NCBI GenBank assembly: GCA_046482855.1
Contig: JAWOEH010000135.1
Location: 1-15,106 of the forward strand
From: CAYVSF01 sp046482855
GTDB taxonomy: Bacteria > Bacteroidota > Bacteroidia > Bacteroidales > UBA12077
Length of the DNA: 15,106 nucleotides
Reading direction: 5' to 3'
Below, one piece after another: positions 7,108-14,194 of this stretch. Positions within the stretch are counted from its first letter, which is position 1. Each line of letters starts with the position of its first letter. The notes under the pieces were generated by a model. That model made no database searches. It saw nothing but the letters and a program-made list of their open reading frames with translations, and was not told the DNA's origin. Position numbers and translations under genes: made by a program.

Positions 7108-7359
7108 GTAAAAATCCGTTTTGTCCCTACATTCCCGTTCACCAAACTCCAAAGTTATAAGTGCATTATGGTTACCTCTAAAGTCTTCCTCTTGAACAGC
7201 TGCCCCAACCATAATCTGCCGTTTTAATTGCCCGGTTTATAGAGCAAATAAGTAGCCTTCCTATATCAGGCAAGCCTGTCTATTTCAGTAAAGTCCTATC
7301 GTTACAAAAAAAACAGATAACAACTGGCTGCATTGGCTTACTTATTCCTTCTTCTGCTA

Positions 7360-7375
7360 ATACAAAAATTTGTAT
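7360..7375. repeat. Inverted repeat upstream of antiporter start
   Basis: ATACAAA (7360-7366) and TTTGTAT (7369-7375) are 7-bp arms separated by AA, ending 21 bases before the antiporter ATG. Position suggests an operator overlapping the promoter, but the DNA is AT-rich and no clear -33/-7 pair could be fitted. Confidence 0.35.
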
Positions 7376-7396
7376 CTTAACGCCTAAAAATAAGTA

Positions 7397-8983
7397 ATGG
7401 ATCCCCTCTGGTTAAGCATTGCCTTTATATTAGGTCTTGTGGCTCGTTTTTTCAAGTTGCCACCATTGGTTGGTTACCTTATCGCCGGGTTCTTGTTAAA
7501 TGCCCTGGGAGCGGAATCGGGCAACTTTGTCGATACAGTAGCCGAATTAGGAGTTACCCTCCTCCTCTTTACCATTGGTCTGAAATTGCGTATAAAATCA
7601 TTGTTAAAGCCTGTGATTTATGCCGGTGCCGGCATTCATATGGTGAGCATGACACTGGTTTCCATGGGAGCGATTCTGCTTATTGGCTTGACAGGCTTCA
7701 GCCTGATTGACTCGATGGATACACGTACCCTGCTGGTGCTGGCATTTGCCCTGAGTTTCTCAAGCACGGTATTTGCCGTTAAGGTTCTGGAAGATAAAGG
7801 CGAAACAGACTCAACACACGGCAATATTGCCATTGGGGTGTTGATTATGCAGGATCTTTTTGCTGTATTGTTTTTGGTTTTTGCCGCCGGAAAGATCCCC
7901 TCTCCCTGGGCATTGGCGCTGCCAATTGCCTTACTTGCCCTGCGCCCGGGGCTCATTTGGGTACTCAAGAAGATTGGTCACGGGGAGTTGCTTATTCTTT
8001 ATGGCTTCTTTCTGGCTCTGGTTGTAGGTGCTGAACTTTTTACCTATGTGGGGCTAAAGGCCGATTTAGGCGCTTTGGTTATAGGCATGTTACTGGCCCC
8101 CGAAAAGAAAGCCAAAGAACTGGCATACAACTTCATGCAATTTAAGGATTTCTTTTTAATTGGTTTTTTCCTATCCATTGGGCTTTCGGGGCAACCTACG
8201 TGGGAATTGCTGGTCATTGCCTTTTTGCTGGCACTCCTCATAAATTTGAAAGTACTCCTCTATTTTGTTGTATTCCTGCGTTTTCACCTGCGGGTACGCA
8301 CAACCGTCTTCACCTCGCTAGCTCTTGCCAATTATAGCGAATTTGGTCTTATCATTGCTTCTGTTGCCGTAAGTATGGGTTGGCTGCCTGCGAGCTGGCT
8401 TATTGTTATGGCCATTGCTTTGGCCATATCATTTGTTATCAGTTCACCCTTAAATACGTTTGCTCATACTATTTACAACCGCCTAAAGGAGTTTTTGCAC
8501 CCCTTTGAGCTGCAAGGCAGGCTCACTTACGACAGAACCATGGATATTGGCGATGCCCAAATTTTGATCTTTGGCATGGGGAGGCTGGGTACTGCCACTT
8601 ACGATCAACTCCATCACAAATATGGCCGGCAGGTATTGGCGCTCGACTACAACCCGGAAGTGGTGGAAAAACATAAGAAGCAAGGACGCCGGGTAATACA
8701 CGACGATGCTACGGATGTGGAGTTTTGGGAGCAAATTAACCAGCAAGGGCTAATGAACCAACAAGTACGCCTGATTATGCTCTGCATGGATGATCATAAG
8801 TCCAACCTGTATGCTGCCAAACAATTACAGCACATAGGCTATAAAGGACAAGTGGCAGCAACAGCAAAATATGAAGATCAGGTGAATGAGCTAAAAGAGC
8901 AAGGCGTTAACGCAGCCTTCGACTTATATGCCGAAGCGGGTATCGGGTTTGCCAACCATGTTTGTCAAACATGCTCCTTTTAA
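7397..8983 (+). CDS. CPA2 family cation/proton antiporter with TrkA-N domain
   Basis: This 528-residue protein belongs to the monovalent cation:proton antiporter-2 family (KefB/KefC/YbaL-like), which exchanges K+ or Na+ for protons across the inner membrane. Roughly residues 1-380 form a 12-13 helix transport domain starting FILGLVARFFKLPPLVGYLI, with ELGVTLLLFTIGLKLRIKSL and ANYSEFGLIIASVAVSMGWL as family landmarks. From about residue 388 a TrkA-N/RCK nucleotide-binding domain follows: the dinucleotide motif GMGRLG in ILIFGMGRLGTA, then LALDYNPEVVEKHKKQGRRV with the aspartate that usually contacts the ribose. It ends shortly after YAEAGIGFANHVCQ without a TrkA-C domain, as in YbaL-type members. 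The start follows the A-rich leader AAATAAGTA. Convergent with the DsrE gene, with only 49 bases between and no visible terminator. Substrate (K+ or Na+) cannot be read from sequence. Confidence 0.92.
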   Translation: MDPLWLSIAFILGLVARFFKLPPLVGYLIAGFLLNALGAESGNFVDTVAELGVTLLLFTIGLKLRIKSLLKPVIYAGAGIHMVSMTLVSMGAILLIGLTGFSLIDSMDTRTLLVLAFALSFSSTVFAVKVLEDKGETDSTHGNIAIGVLIMQDLFAVLFLVFAAGKIPSPWALALPIALLALRPGLIWVLKKIGHGELLILYGFFLALVVGAELFTYVGLKADLGALVIGMLLAPEKKAKELAYNFMQFKDFFLIGFFLSIGLSGQPTWELLVIAFLLALLINLKVLLYFVVFLRFHLRVRTTVFTSLALANYSEFGLIIASVAVSMGWLPASWLIVMAIALAISFVISSPLNTFAHTIYNRLKEFLHPFELQGRLTYDRTMDIGDAQILIFGMGRLGTATYDQLHHKYGRQVLALDYNPEVVEKHKKQGRRVIHDDATDVEFWEQINQQGLMNQQVRLIMLCMDDHKSNLYAAKQLQHIGYKGQVAATAKYEDQVNELKEQGVNAAFDLYAEAGIGFANHVCQTCSF

Positions 8984-9032
8984 CCAGCGAATGAAGCACT
9001 TATCCTCTCAGCAATACTTCTTACACGGAAAC

Positions 9033-9392
9033 CTAAAAGGTAAGTACCTTATCACAAGCCACCGTCCACTGGCTGAATTCCTTCATATTGCTTAATTGTA
9101 CTCCCTCGATAAAGGGTAGCTTATCAATACCACGAGCCTCGGAGCAACCACCGCAACTCTTTACCTCGCCCCCATTTTTAAGTACTCCCTTCAACATCCG
9201 CTCAATGTTATAAAAGCCATTTGGAGTTTTCTGATTAGGCAAAGCACAAAATACGGCATCGGCCAGCAAAAAGATTTTCACCTCTACCTGGTTGCCATGC
9301 TCCTTTTGTAAGGTCATTGCCATACGTAAGGCATTGTAAGCCTTTTCCGTTCCATAGGGAGCATCGTTAATAATAATGAGAATTTTCTGCAT
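9033..9392 (-). CDS. DsrE/DsrF-like family protein
   Basis: This 119-residue cytoplasmic protein matches the small DsrE-like alpha/beta family (YchN and relatives). The N-terminal strand is KILIIINDAPYGTEKAYNAL, with the core VEVKIFLLADAVFCALPNQK and TPNGFYNIERMLKGVL. A cysteine motif SCGGCSEARGI (Cys80, Cys83) sits where sulfur-carrier members hold their reactive cysteine. Proteins of this kind take part in sulfur relay or are free-standing hexamers of unknown role; no tus or dsr genes lie beside it, so its partner is unknown. A good promoter lies about 70 bases upstream, so it is probably transcribed separately from the NYN gene, whose end is 129 bases upstream. Confidence 0.88.
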   Translation of the reverse strand: MQKILIIINDAPYGTEKAYNALRMAMTLQKEHGNQVEVKIFLLADAVFCALPNQKTPNGFYNIERMLKGVLKNGGEVKSCGGCSEARGIDKLPFIEGVQLSNMKEFSQWTVACDKVLTF

Positions 9393-9462
9393 GGTGCATA
9401 TTTTAGTTTTACTTCATCAATACCAGATTGGCATGATAGTATCCTCTCCGGTGATGAGTTGA

Positions 9463-9493
9463 CTAAAATAAGATAACTTGGTCTGAATTCAAA
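9463..9493 (-). promoter_or_regulatory. Promoter of DsrE-like gene
   Basis: On the minus strand, TTTG (9493-9490) is followed after 19 bases by TATTTTAG (9470-9463), one mismatch from TAnnTTTG. The resulting leader to the ATG at 9392 is about 65 bases, longer than for other genes here. Confidence 0.45.
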
Positions 9494-9521
9494 ACTTCAA
9501 AACCCTCTTTCAAAAATGAGA

Positions 9522-10280
9522 CTAGGGCTTTCTGTTTCGAACAAAAATGTGTTTCACGCGGGAATTCTCCACTTTCTGCTCCTCCACTTCAAAATCCTTT
9601 TTCAAGGATTTTAGCATAGGCGTAAGCTTGGGGAATCCATAGTTTCGTGGATCAAAGTCAGGCTTCTTCTTGTTAAGCAAATCGCCAACACCGGCCAGAA
9701 ATGCCCAGCCGTCATCGTCGGCAAGATCGTTAATGGTGGAGCGTATAAGCTTGATAAACTTTGCATCGATGCGTTCCACCTGCTCTTTCGCTGATGTATC
9801 CGGTGATGATTTTGTTTTGGTCTCTTTCTTGGGCGCTTCCTCCTTGCTGATAATTTCGATGTAAATAAATTTATCGCAAGCCACAATAAAGGGCTGCGGG
9901 GTTTTCTTTTCGCCAATACCAATCACCATGCGCCCCGATTCACGAATGCGCGTAGCCAGGCGGGTAAAGTCACTGTCGCTGGACACCAGGCAAAAACCAT
10001 CCACCTTTTGGCTATGTAAGATGTCCATGGCATCAATAATCATAGCCGAGTCGGTGGCATTTTTTCCCGAAGTGTAGCTATATTGCTGAATGGGCGTTAT
10101 GGCGTGCTTTAACAATTCGGGCTTCCACCCTGTAACTGTGGGTTTGGTCCAGTCGCCATAAATCCGTTTAATGGTAGGGATTCCAAATTTTGCAATCTCA
10201 TCCAGCATCCCCTTTATGTTGGCATAGGGAATATTGTCGGCATCGATAAGTACTGCCAGCTTTTTGTCCTCTTTTTCCAT
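9522..10280 (-). CDS. NYN domain-LOTUS/OST-HTH domain protein (putative RNase)
   Basis: This 252-residue protein has an N-terminal NYN (PIN-like, formerly DUF88/LabA) domain at about residues 6-145. The putative metal-binding acidic residues are visible: Asp13 and Asp15 in LIDADN, Asp77 in NATDSAM, and Asp102/Asp104 in VSSDSDFTRL. A Lys/Ser-rich linker (about 146-165) leads to a C-terminal LOTUS/OST-HTH domain (about 168-250: GWAFLAGVGDLLNKKKPDFD, then PRNYGFPKLTPMLKS, ending with a basic IFVRNRKP tail). NYN domains are predicted metal-dependent RNases, and OST-HTH domains bind RNA, so an RNA-processing or decay enzyme is likely. The acidic set looks complete. It lies upstream of the DsrE-like gene in the same direction, and the alanine racemase gene ends 153 bases before it. 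Confidence 0.92.
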   Translation of the reverse strand: MEKEDKKLAVLIDADNIPYANIKGMLDEIAKFGIPTIKRIYGDWTKPTVTGWKPELLKHAITPIQQYSYTSGKNATDSAMIIDAMDILHSQKVDGFCLVSSDSDFTRLATRIRESGRMVIGIGEKKTPQPFIVACDKFIYIEIISKEEAPKKETKTKSSPDTSAKEQVERIDAKFIKLIRSTINDLADDDGWAFLAGVGDLLNKKKPDFDPRNYGFPKLTPMLKSLKKDFEVEEQKVENSRVKHIFVRNRKP

Positions 10281-10433
10281 ACTCCTATTCGTGTAAGTGG
10301 GTATTCATTTGCTATGTAACTCTGTAATATAAACAGAATCTAAGCAAAATCAATGCATCAAGGCCAAAATTATAAGAAATCAAGAAAAATGAAAGGAAAC
10401 TCCCGGGTATGCCTTGGTCAGTTCTTGTCCGTA

Positions 10434-11585
10434 TCAGGCTATAGTAACTCTGGGAATATTAGGCGGTAAACGTGTAAGAAGTTCATAGTTCATGCTGTTA
10501 TTCATATCACTAAAAGAAGTTACACTGATGGAAAGATTTCCCTGTTTGCCAATGAGCACAACTTCATCGTTTACCTGAACATGGGGAAGATCGGTAACAT
10601 CAATCACCATCATATTCATGTTTACAGCTCCTACCACAGGTACACGCTTATTGTTCACCAGTACATGGCCGTTGTTGCTAAGTGTACGACTAAACCCATA
10701 GCCATATCCCACAGGCACTGTGGCAATTTTGCTATCACGATTTGTGAGATAGGAATGACCATAACTCACATATTCTCCTTCTTCCACCTGGTTCAGACTC
10801 ATGATTTTGCTCTTCCAGGATAACACTTGATGCAAAGGATCCACAACCTTCTCTCCCTGATGCAAATGCAGCATGCGGGTTTCGTTATTGGGCCAAAAAC
10901 CATAGTTCGCAATACCCACGCGCACCATGTCAAGGGTTGAATCAGGAAAATTCAGCACCCCGGCCGAACAAGCCATATGTCGGTAATCGGGTTTTAGGCC
11001 CTGCACCTGAAAATACCGACAGTAAGCCTTGAAAGCCTTCATTTGTTTCTTAATGCGCGAGAAATTCTCCATACTCTCGGCGCCGGCAAAATGCGTACAC
11101 AATCCTTCCAGATGGACATAGCGGTTTGAGCGCTTCAACATATCGATAACCTGGGGGAACTGATGCTGACAAAAACCGGTACGGTGCATGCCCGTTTCCA
11201 ACTCCACATGAATGCGAGCTTTCTTTTTTGTTCTCCGGCTAACCTCACAGACAGCATGTAGTCGTTCCAGGGTAAAAACAAAAAAGGAAATATCGTGCTC
11301 AATCACCCATTCCAAATCCCGATCATCCACAAAGCCCATGATCATCAAATCGCAATGCTCCTGTTTCGCCTCATAGGCGCGTCGGGCTTCTTCGGCACTA
11401 AACACCGCAAAATGATCCACGCCACATGCCTCCACCAAAGGCAGCACATCTTCAATTCCATGACCATAAGCATTCCCTTTAATCACCATGGAGTAGCGGG
11501 CATTGGGCCCCGACTTTAGTTTCATGTATTGGATGTTGTGGTTCAGAGCCGACTTGCTGAGCTCGATATAAGAAGTATAAAACAT
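10434..11585 (-). CDS. alr: Alanine racemase
   Basis: This 383-residue, fold-type III PLP enzyme interconverts L- and D-alanine to supply D-Ala for peptidoglycan. The PLP lysine is Lys36 in VIKGNAYGHG. Arg222 in MVRVGIANYG is the arginine facing the PLP pyridine nitrogen, and Tyr275 in EYVSYGHSY is the second catalytic base. Arg135 in TGMHRTGF matches the arginine near the active site. The C-terminus keeps the NYELLTRLPPNIPRV pattern. The segment that usually reads CMD near the substrate site is NMN here (Asn322-Met-Asn324). Length is normal. It lies 98 bases downstream of the YwbE gene in the same direction and may share its transcript. Housekeeping role is likely; broader amino-acid racemase activity cannot be excluded. 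Confidence 0.93.
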   Translation of the reverse strand: MFYTSYIELSKSALNHNIQYMKLKSGPNARYSMVIKGNAYGHGIEDVLPLVEACGVDHFAVFSAEEARRAYEAKQEHCDLMIMGFVDDRDLEWVIEHDISFFVFTLERLHAVCEVSRRTKKKARIHVELETGMHRTGFCQHQFPQVIDMLKRSNRYVHLEGLCTHFAGAESMENFSRIKKQMKAFKAYCRYFQVQGLKPDYRHMACSAGVLNFPDSTLDMVRVGIANYGFWPNNETRMLHLHQGEKVVDPLHQVLSWKSKIMSLNQVEEGEYVSYGHSYLTNRDSKIATVPVGYGYGFSRTLSNNGHVLVNNKRVPVVGAVNMNMMVIDVTDLPHVQVNDEVVLIGKQGNLSISVTSFSDMNNSMNYELLTRLPPNIPRVTIA

Positions 11586-11672
11586 AGGTGTTTTATAGCT
11601 ATTAACAATATAACAGCCCGATAGTTCTTTTCGGTACCCCTTAAGATGGGCGTCAGAAAGGATCTTTCCGTA

Positions 11673-11696
11673 ACCCGAATGTTCTACTCTTCGGGT
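11673..11696. repeat. Hairpin enclosing the YwbE stop codon
   Basis: ACCCGAA (11673-11679) and TTCGGGT (11690-11696) form a 7-bp perfect stem with a 10-base loop. The loop holds the TAG stop of the YwbE gene, read on the minus strand. No T-run follows on either strand, so it is unlikely to terminate transcription. It could protect the 3' end or influence coupling to alr. Confidence 0.4.
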
Positions 11697-11893
11697 AAAA
11701 CACGCTTTACACGCCCTACCTCGCCGGTAGTAAGCCGCACTTTTATGCCATGAGGATGATGAGCAGACTTAGTAAGCAAGGTTTGCACTTCTCCCTCGGT
11801 AAGCTCACCTGTCCGCTGATGATGTTTTTGCACAATTTCCACCCAATCGCCTGGGTTTATATTGCTTCGTTGGCGTCCGTCAGTCGTTTCCAT
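11684..11893 (-). CDS. YwbE family protein
   Basis: This 69-residue protein closely matches the YwbE/DUF2196 family of short beta-rich proteins: RSNINPGDWVEIVQKHHQRT, GELTEGEVQTLLTKSAHHPH and GIKVRLTTGEVGRVKRV. The HPHGIKVRL...GEVGRV signature is diagnostic. The family's role is not established; members look like small KOW/Tudor-type barrels that could bind nucleic acid. Length is normal. It is the first gene of a possible ywbE-alr transcription unit. Confidence 0.9.
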   Translation of the reverse strand: METTDGRQRSNINPGDWVEIVQKHHQRTGELTEGEVQTLLTKSAHHPHGIKVRLTTGEVGRVKRVLPEE

Positions 11894-11914
11894 TTGTTGT
11901 TAACTTATTTTTTG

Positions 11915-11944
11915 CATAGGTACAATTTTTTTTTCTAATACAAG
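11915..11944 (-). promoter_or_regulatory. Probable promoter of YwbE gene
   Basis: On the minus strand, CTTG (11944-11941) and TACCTATG (11922-11915), one mismatch from TAnnTTTG, are separated by 18 bases that include a run of nine A residues. The leader to the ATG at 11893 is about 15 bases. The spacing is a little short. Confidence 0.4.
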
Positions 11945-12190
11945 ATTATCTGTTGCACCTGGTAAAATCCTATTTTAAGAGTGGAAGCTATAAGAAAACG
12001 TATGCATTTAAGTAACCCGACGAATATCGCCACATAGCTCGGGAAAGGAGCAGAAAAATGGTAATAAGTTTAATACTTTTTAATAATTTTTAACAACCTA
12101 CTTAATAACGCCATAAGTACCTGCCGCCCAGGAACCAACAAGCCTATCTATTAAATTTACAACGTTTTCATGAAAAAGAGAACAACAACA

Positions 12191-12218
12191 ATACAATAAT
12201 CTTTCCGTATTATTGTAT
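12191..12218 (+). repeat. 10-bp perfect inverted repeat in leader of DUF4168 operon
   Basis: ATACAATAAT (12191-12200) and ATTATTGTAT (12209-12218) are exact reverse complements around CTTTCCGT. The structure ends 19 bases before the ATG at 12238. If transcription starts near 12165 it is a 5' UTR hairpin close to the ribosome site; if the start is later, it is an operator covering TATTATTG (12208-12215), a one-mismatch -7 box. Confidence 0.6.
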
Positions 12219-12237
12219 AACAAAACGATTAAACATT

Positions 12238-12780
12238 ATGATGAAAAAACAGCTTTTATTATTCGTAAGCGCTCTGTTGCTTTTTGCCGGGTGTAATTCA
12301 AACCAAAAAACAGAAACAGAAGCCGAAAATAGCGAACAAATGCAAAGAGAGCAGATGAATCCCCCCGGACAAAATCCCAATCGGACTCAAGAGGGAATTG
12401 AAGAAGTAACAAATGCCGAACTTGAACAGTTTTTGGTTGTTGCGATGCATGGTCAGGAACTCAACGAACAAGCTCAGGGGGAAATGGTTAAGGCCATTGA
12501 GGATGAAGGATTAAAGGTAAAGCGTTATAGTGAGCTTCAGCAGATGGAACAAAATCCAGAAATTGAATCAGATGCTACACAACAAGAAATTCAGCAATAC
12601 CAAAAAGCAATTAAAGTAATAGAGAAAAAACAGATGGAGCTCCAAGAAGAGATGGTTAAAAAGTTAGGAGAAGAAGGGCTTTCGCAACAGCGATATCAAG
12701 AAATTAATATGTTATTACAAGCCGATCCCGAACTTCAGAAAAGGCTTCAAGAACTGCAACAAAATAATGCAAAGCAATAA
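12238..12780 (+). CDS. DUF4168 family lipoprotein
   Basis: This 180-residue protein (MMKKQLLLFVSALLLFAGCN) has a lipoprotein signal with lipobox LFAGC and acylated Cys19. An acidic, Gln/Asn/Pro-rich linker (about 20-57) leads to a helical domain of the DUF4168 type (about 58-175). The domain is made of two similar units: one with EMVKAIEDEGLKVKRY, the other with EMVKKLGEEGLSQQRY, their Arg-Tyr motifs exactly 56 residues apart. DUF4168 proteins are exported helical proteins of unknown function. Two ATGs are adjacent at 12238 and 12241; either may be used. A hairpin lies in the leader and the next paralogue begins 31 bases after the stop, so the two form an operon ending at the terminator at 13316-13349. 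It is the membrane-anchored member of the trio. Confidence 0.85.
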   Translation: MMKKQLLLFVSALLLFAGCNSNQKTETEAENSEQMQREQMNPPGQNPNRTQEGIEEVTNAELEQFLVVAMHGQELNEQAQGEMVKAIEDEGLKVKRYSELQQMEQNPEIESDATQQEIQQYQKAIKVIEKKQMELQEEMVKKLGEEGLSQQRYQEINMLLQADPELQKRLQELQQNNAKQ

Positions 12781-12811
12781 GAATTTCATTTACAAATTTA
12801 AAAGATAAATT

Positions 12812-13282
12812 ATGTTAGTAAAAAAAGCTACAAGTATCGTTCTATTTTTCCTATTTGCCGGATTTAGTGCGTTGGCACAACAACCGCAACCTGTAGATGC
12901 GTCAAAAGCTGAGATTAAACAATTTGCTCAGGCATTCATGGATGTGCAAACGATTAATAATCAATCGCAGCAAGAAATGATCCAAGCCATTCAAAAGGAA
13001 GGAATGGAAGTTCCTCGCTTTAATGAAATACAACAGGCTTCGCAGGATCCGAACATGGAAGCAGATGCATCAGAAGAGGAAATGAATACATTCGAGAAAA
13101 TCTCCTCGGCACTAGCTAGCATTCAGGAAAAAGTTCAAATACAGATGGAGGAAAAGATAGTTGAATCGGGTCTAACCATAAAGCGCTATCAAAAGATTGC
13201 AATGAGCCTTCAGAATGATCAGGATTTACAAGAACGTGTTCAACAAGAACTTCAAAAGCTACAACAGAATCAACAACAATAA
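12812..13282 (+). CDS. DUF4168 family exported protein (second paralogue)
   Basis: This 156-residue protein has a type I signal peptide with likely cleavage ALA|QQ after residue 22, so it should be a soluble periplasmic protein. The mature part is a DUF4168 domain: KQFAQAFMDVQTINNQSQ, EMIQAIQKEGMEVPRFNEIQ, then the second unit EEKIVESGLTIKRYQKIAMS. The Arg-Phe/Arg-Tyr motifs at 69-70 and 125-126 are again 56 residues apart, and the tail is Gln-rich. It follows the lipoprotein paralogue by 31 bases and is closed by a strong terminator. The pairing of an anchored and a soluble homologue suggests they interact; that is inference. Confidence 0.87.
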   Translation: MLVKKATSIVLFFLFAGFSALAQQPQPVDASKAEIKQFAQAFMDVQTINNQSQQEMIQAIQKEGMEVPRFNEIQQASQDPNMEADASEEEMNTFEKISSALASIQEKVQIQMEEKIVESGLTIKRYQKIAMSLQNDQDLQERVQQELQKLQQNQQQ

Positions 13283-13315
13283 GTAAGTTTTAATCTCACC
13301 TCTTAATTGGAAGAG

Positions 13316-13349
13316 AGCAGCACCTTCATCCGTGAACGTGCTGCTTTTT
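13316..13349 (+). terminator. Rho-independent terminator of DUF4168 operon
   Basis: AGCAGCAC (13316-13323) pairs with GTGCTGCT (13338-13345). After one C/C mismatch the stem continues with TTCA/TGAA around a TCCG tetraloop (UNCG class, typically very stable). A T-run TTTTT follows at 13345-13349. It ends the two-gene unit that starts at 12238. Confidence 0.9.
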
Positions 13350-13526
13350 CTTCCCATACATTTGAAACAAACCACCAAAATAACAAGTATCCCATTGTGT
13401 ATTAAGATCTTTTAACATCTTCACAGGCCTCTCTGGATCAGAGGATTCTAGATAAAGTTCGGAAAAGTAACTATTTTACAATTTGAATCTCTGCAAACAA
13501 ATGCCCTTATTTGTTGTGAAAACTTT

Positions 13527-13558
13527 GTTGTCCTTTTAAAATTCTGTAGATAAATTTT
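13527..13558 (+). promoter_or_regulatory. Promoter of third DUF4168 gene
   Basis: GTTG (13527-13530), a 20-base spacer, and TAAATTTT (13551-13558), one mismatch from TAnnTTTG. The leader is about 45 A-rich bases. This shows that the third paralogue is transcribed independently of the first two. Confidence 0.5.
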
Positions 13559-13608
13559 TAGAAGAGAACAAAAGGCAGCAAAACAAATAAAAACAAAAAA
13601 ATAGAATT

Positions 13609-14067
13609 ATGATGTTACGACGATTGACAGCCCTTTTTTTACTAACATTTATCGGCATAGCTCCGGCATTTTCGCAAACAACTCAAAAGATAACCGATAA
13701 GGAAGTACAGCAATTTGCAACGGCCTTTCAACAAATTCAGATGCTTAATCAGCAAGCACAACAGCAGATGATACAAGCCATCCAGAATGAGGATATGGAG
13801 GTTGCTCGTTTTACTGCCATACAGCAAGCGGAACAGGATCCGGAGCAGGAAGCCAATGCAACTGACGAGGAGATGCAGAAGTTCCAGAAAGCCATGCAGC
13901 AGGTAATGGTTGTACAAAAAGATGCGCAGCAAGAAATGGAAGGGCAAATCACCAAGGCCGGACTTACACCACAGCGCTACCAGCAAATAGCCATGCAAAT
14001 TCAAGGCAACGAGGAGTTACAACAACGAATTCAGCAAGAACTACAAAAACAAGAGCAGGCAGGTTAA
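13609..14067 (+). CDS. DUF4168 family exported protein (third paralogue)
   Basis: This 152-residue protein (MMLRRLTALFLLTFIGIAPA) has a type I signal peptide with likely cleavage AFS|QT after residue 22. The mature DUF4168 domain again has two units: QFATAFQQIQMLNQQAQ with MIQAIQNEDMEVARFTAIQQ, then EMQKFQKAMQQVMVVQKDAQ with KAGLTPQRYQQIAMQIQ. The motif pair is at 67-68 and 123-124, 56 apart. Glutamine makes up roughly a quarter of the mature protein. It is closest in sequence to the second paralogue. It has its own promoter and a bidirectional terminator shared with the converging kynureninase gene. Function unknown; a periplasmic helical scaffold or stress protein is the plausible range. 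Confidence 0.88.
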   Translation: MMLRRLTALFLLTFIGIAPAFSQTTQKITDKEVQQFATAFQQIQMLNQQAQQQMIQAIQNEDMEVARFTAIQQAEQDPEQEANATDEEMQKFQKAMQQVMVVQKDAQQEMEGQITKAGLTPQRYQQIAMQIQGNEELQQRIQQELQKQEQAG

Positions 14068-14085
14068 TGTTTTCTGTAAAACACA

Positions 14086-14121
14086 TAAAAAAGCGCCGCA
14101 AAGTTTTGCAGGCGCTTTTTT
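14086..14121. terminator. Bidirectional rho-independent terminator
   Basis: AAGCGCC (14091-14097) pairs with GGCGCTT (14111-14117), with a short inner stem GCAA/TTGC and one bulged A. It is flanked by A-rich sequence on the left (14086-14092) and a T-run on the right (14116-14121), so each strand shows a GC-rich stem followed by T residues. It serves both the DUF4168 gene ending at 14067 and the leftward kynureninase gene ending at 14195. Confidence 0.9.
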
Positions 14122-14194
14122 ATTTCTCCTTATTTCTGATGTTCATTTACAATTAAGAACAAATTAACCGGAATAGGGTATTAGTGAGTTCCGG

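Larger units (their letters stand above)
6910..7396. other. Intergenic region with terminator, no convincing gene
   Basis: The 487 bases between the small membrane protein and the antiporter contain open frames on both strands (6910-7227 forward, 7021-7212 reverse). Both encode compositionally unlikely proteins, and the forward one is interrupted in function by an intrinsic terminator at 7071-7107. A 5-bp inverted repeat CAGGC-AA-GCCTG lies at 7267-7278. A 7-bp inverted repeat ATACAAA-AA-TTTGTAT lies at 7360-7375, just upstream of the antiporter start, and could be an operator. Confidence 0.5.
11894..12237. other. Divergent intergenic region with AT-rich leader
   Basis: This stretch lies between YwbE (leftward) and the first DUF4168 gene (rightward). 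It holds the YwbE promoter at its left end, a very AT-rich block near 12061-12110, a TAAATTTA sequence at 12152-12159 that could be a -7 box (no TTG at the right distance upstream), and the hairpin at 12191-12218. I see no coding sequence in it. Confidence 0.5.
13283..13608. other. Intergenic region: terminator then promoter
   Basis: This stretch separates the second and third DUF4168 genes. It holds the terminator at 13316-13349, then about 170 bases in which I see nothing coding or repeated, then the promoter at 13527-13558 and a roughly 45-base A-rich leader. Confidence 0.6.

Noticed and set aside
7021..7212. Reverse open frame of 63 codons
   Set aside because: Spans the same terminator hairpin; no recognisable motif or promoter.
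6910..7227. Forward open frame of 105 codons after the small membrane protein
   Set aside because: Contains a strong intrinsic terminator at 7071-7107 within it, starts immediately after the upstream stop, and the protein is low in structure-forming patterns.
7267..7278. CAGGC-AA-GCCTG inverted repeat
   Set aside because: Only 5-bp arms and no T-run; too short to support a terminator or operator call.
12131..12159. GGAACC followed by TAAATTTA as an ECF sigma-factor promoter
   Set aside because: The -35-like GGAAC is suggestive, but no matching -10 element is found at the usual 16-17-base spacing.
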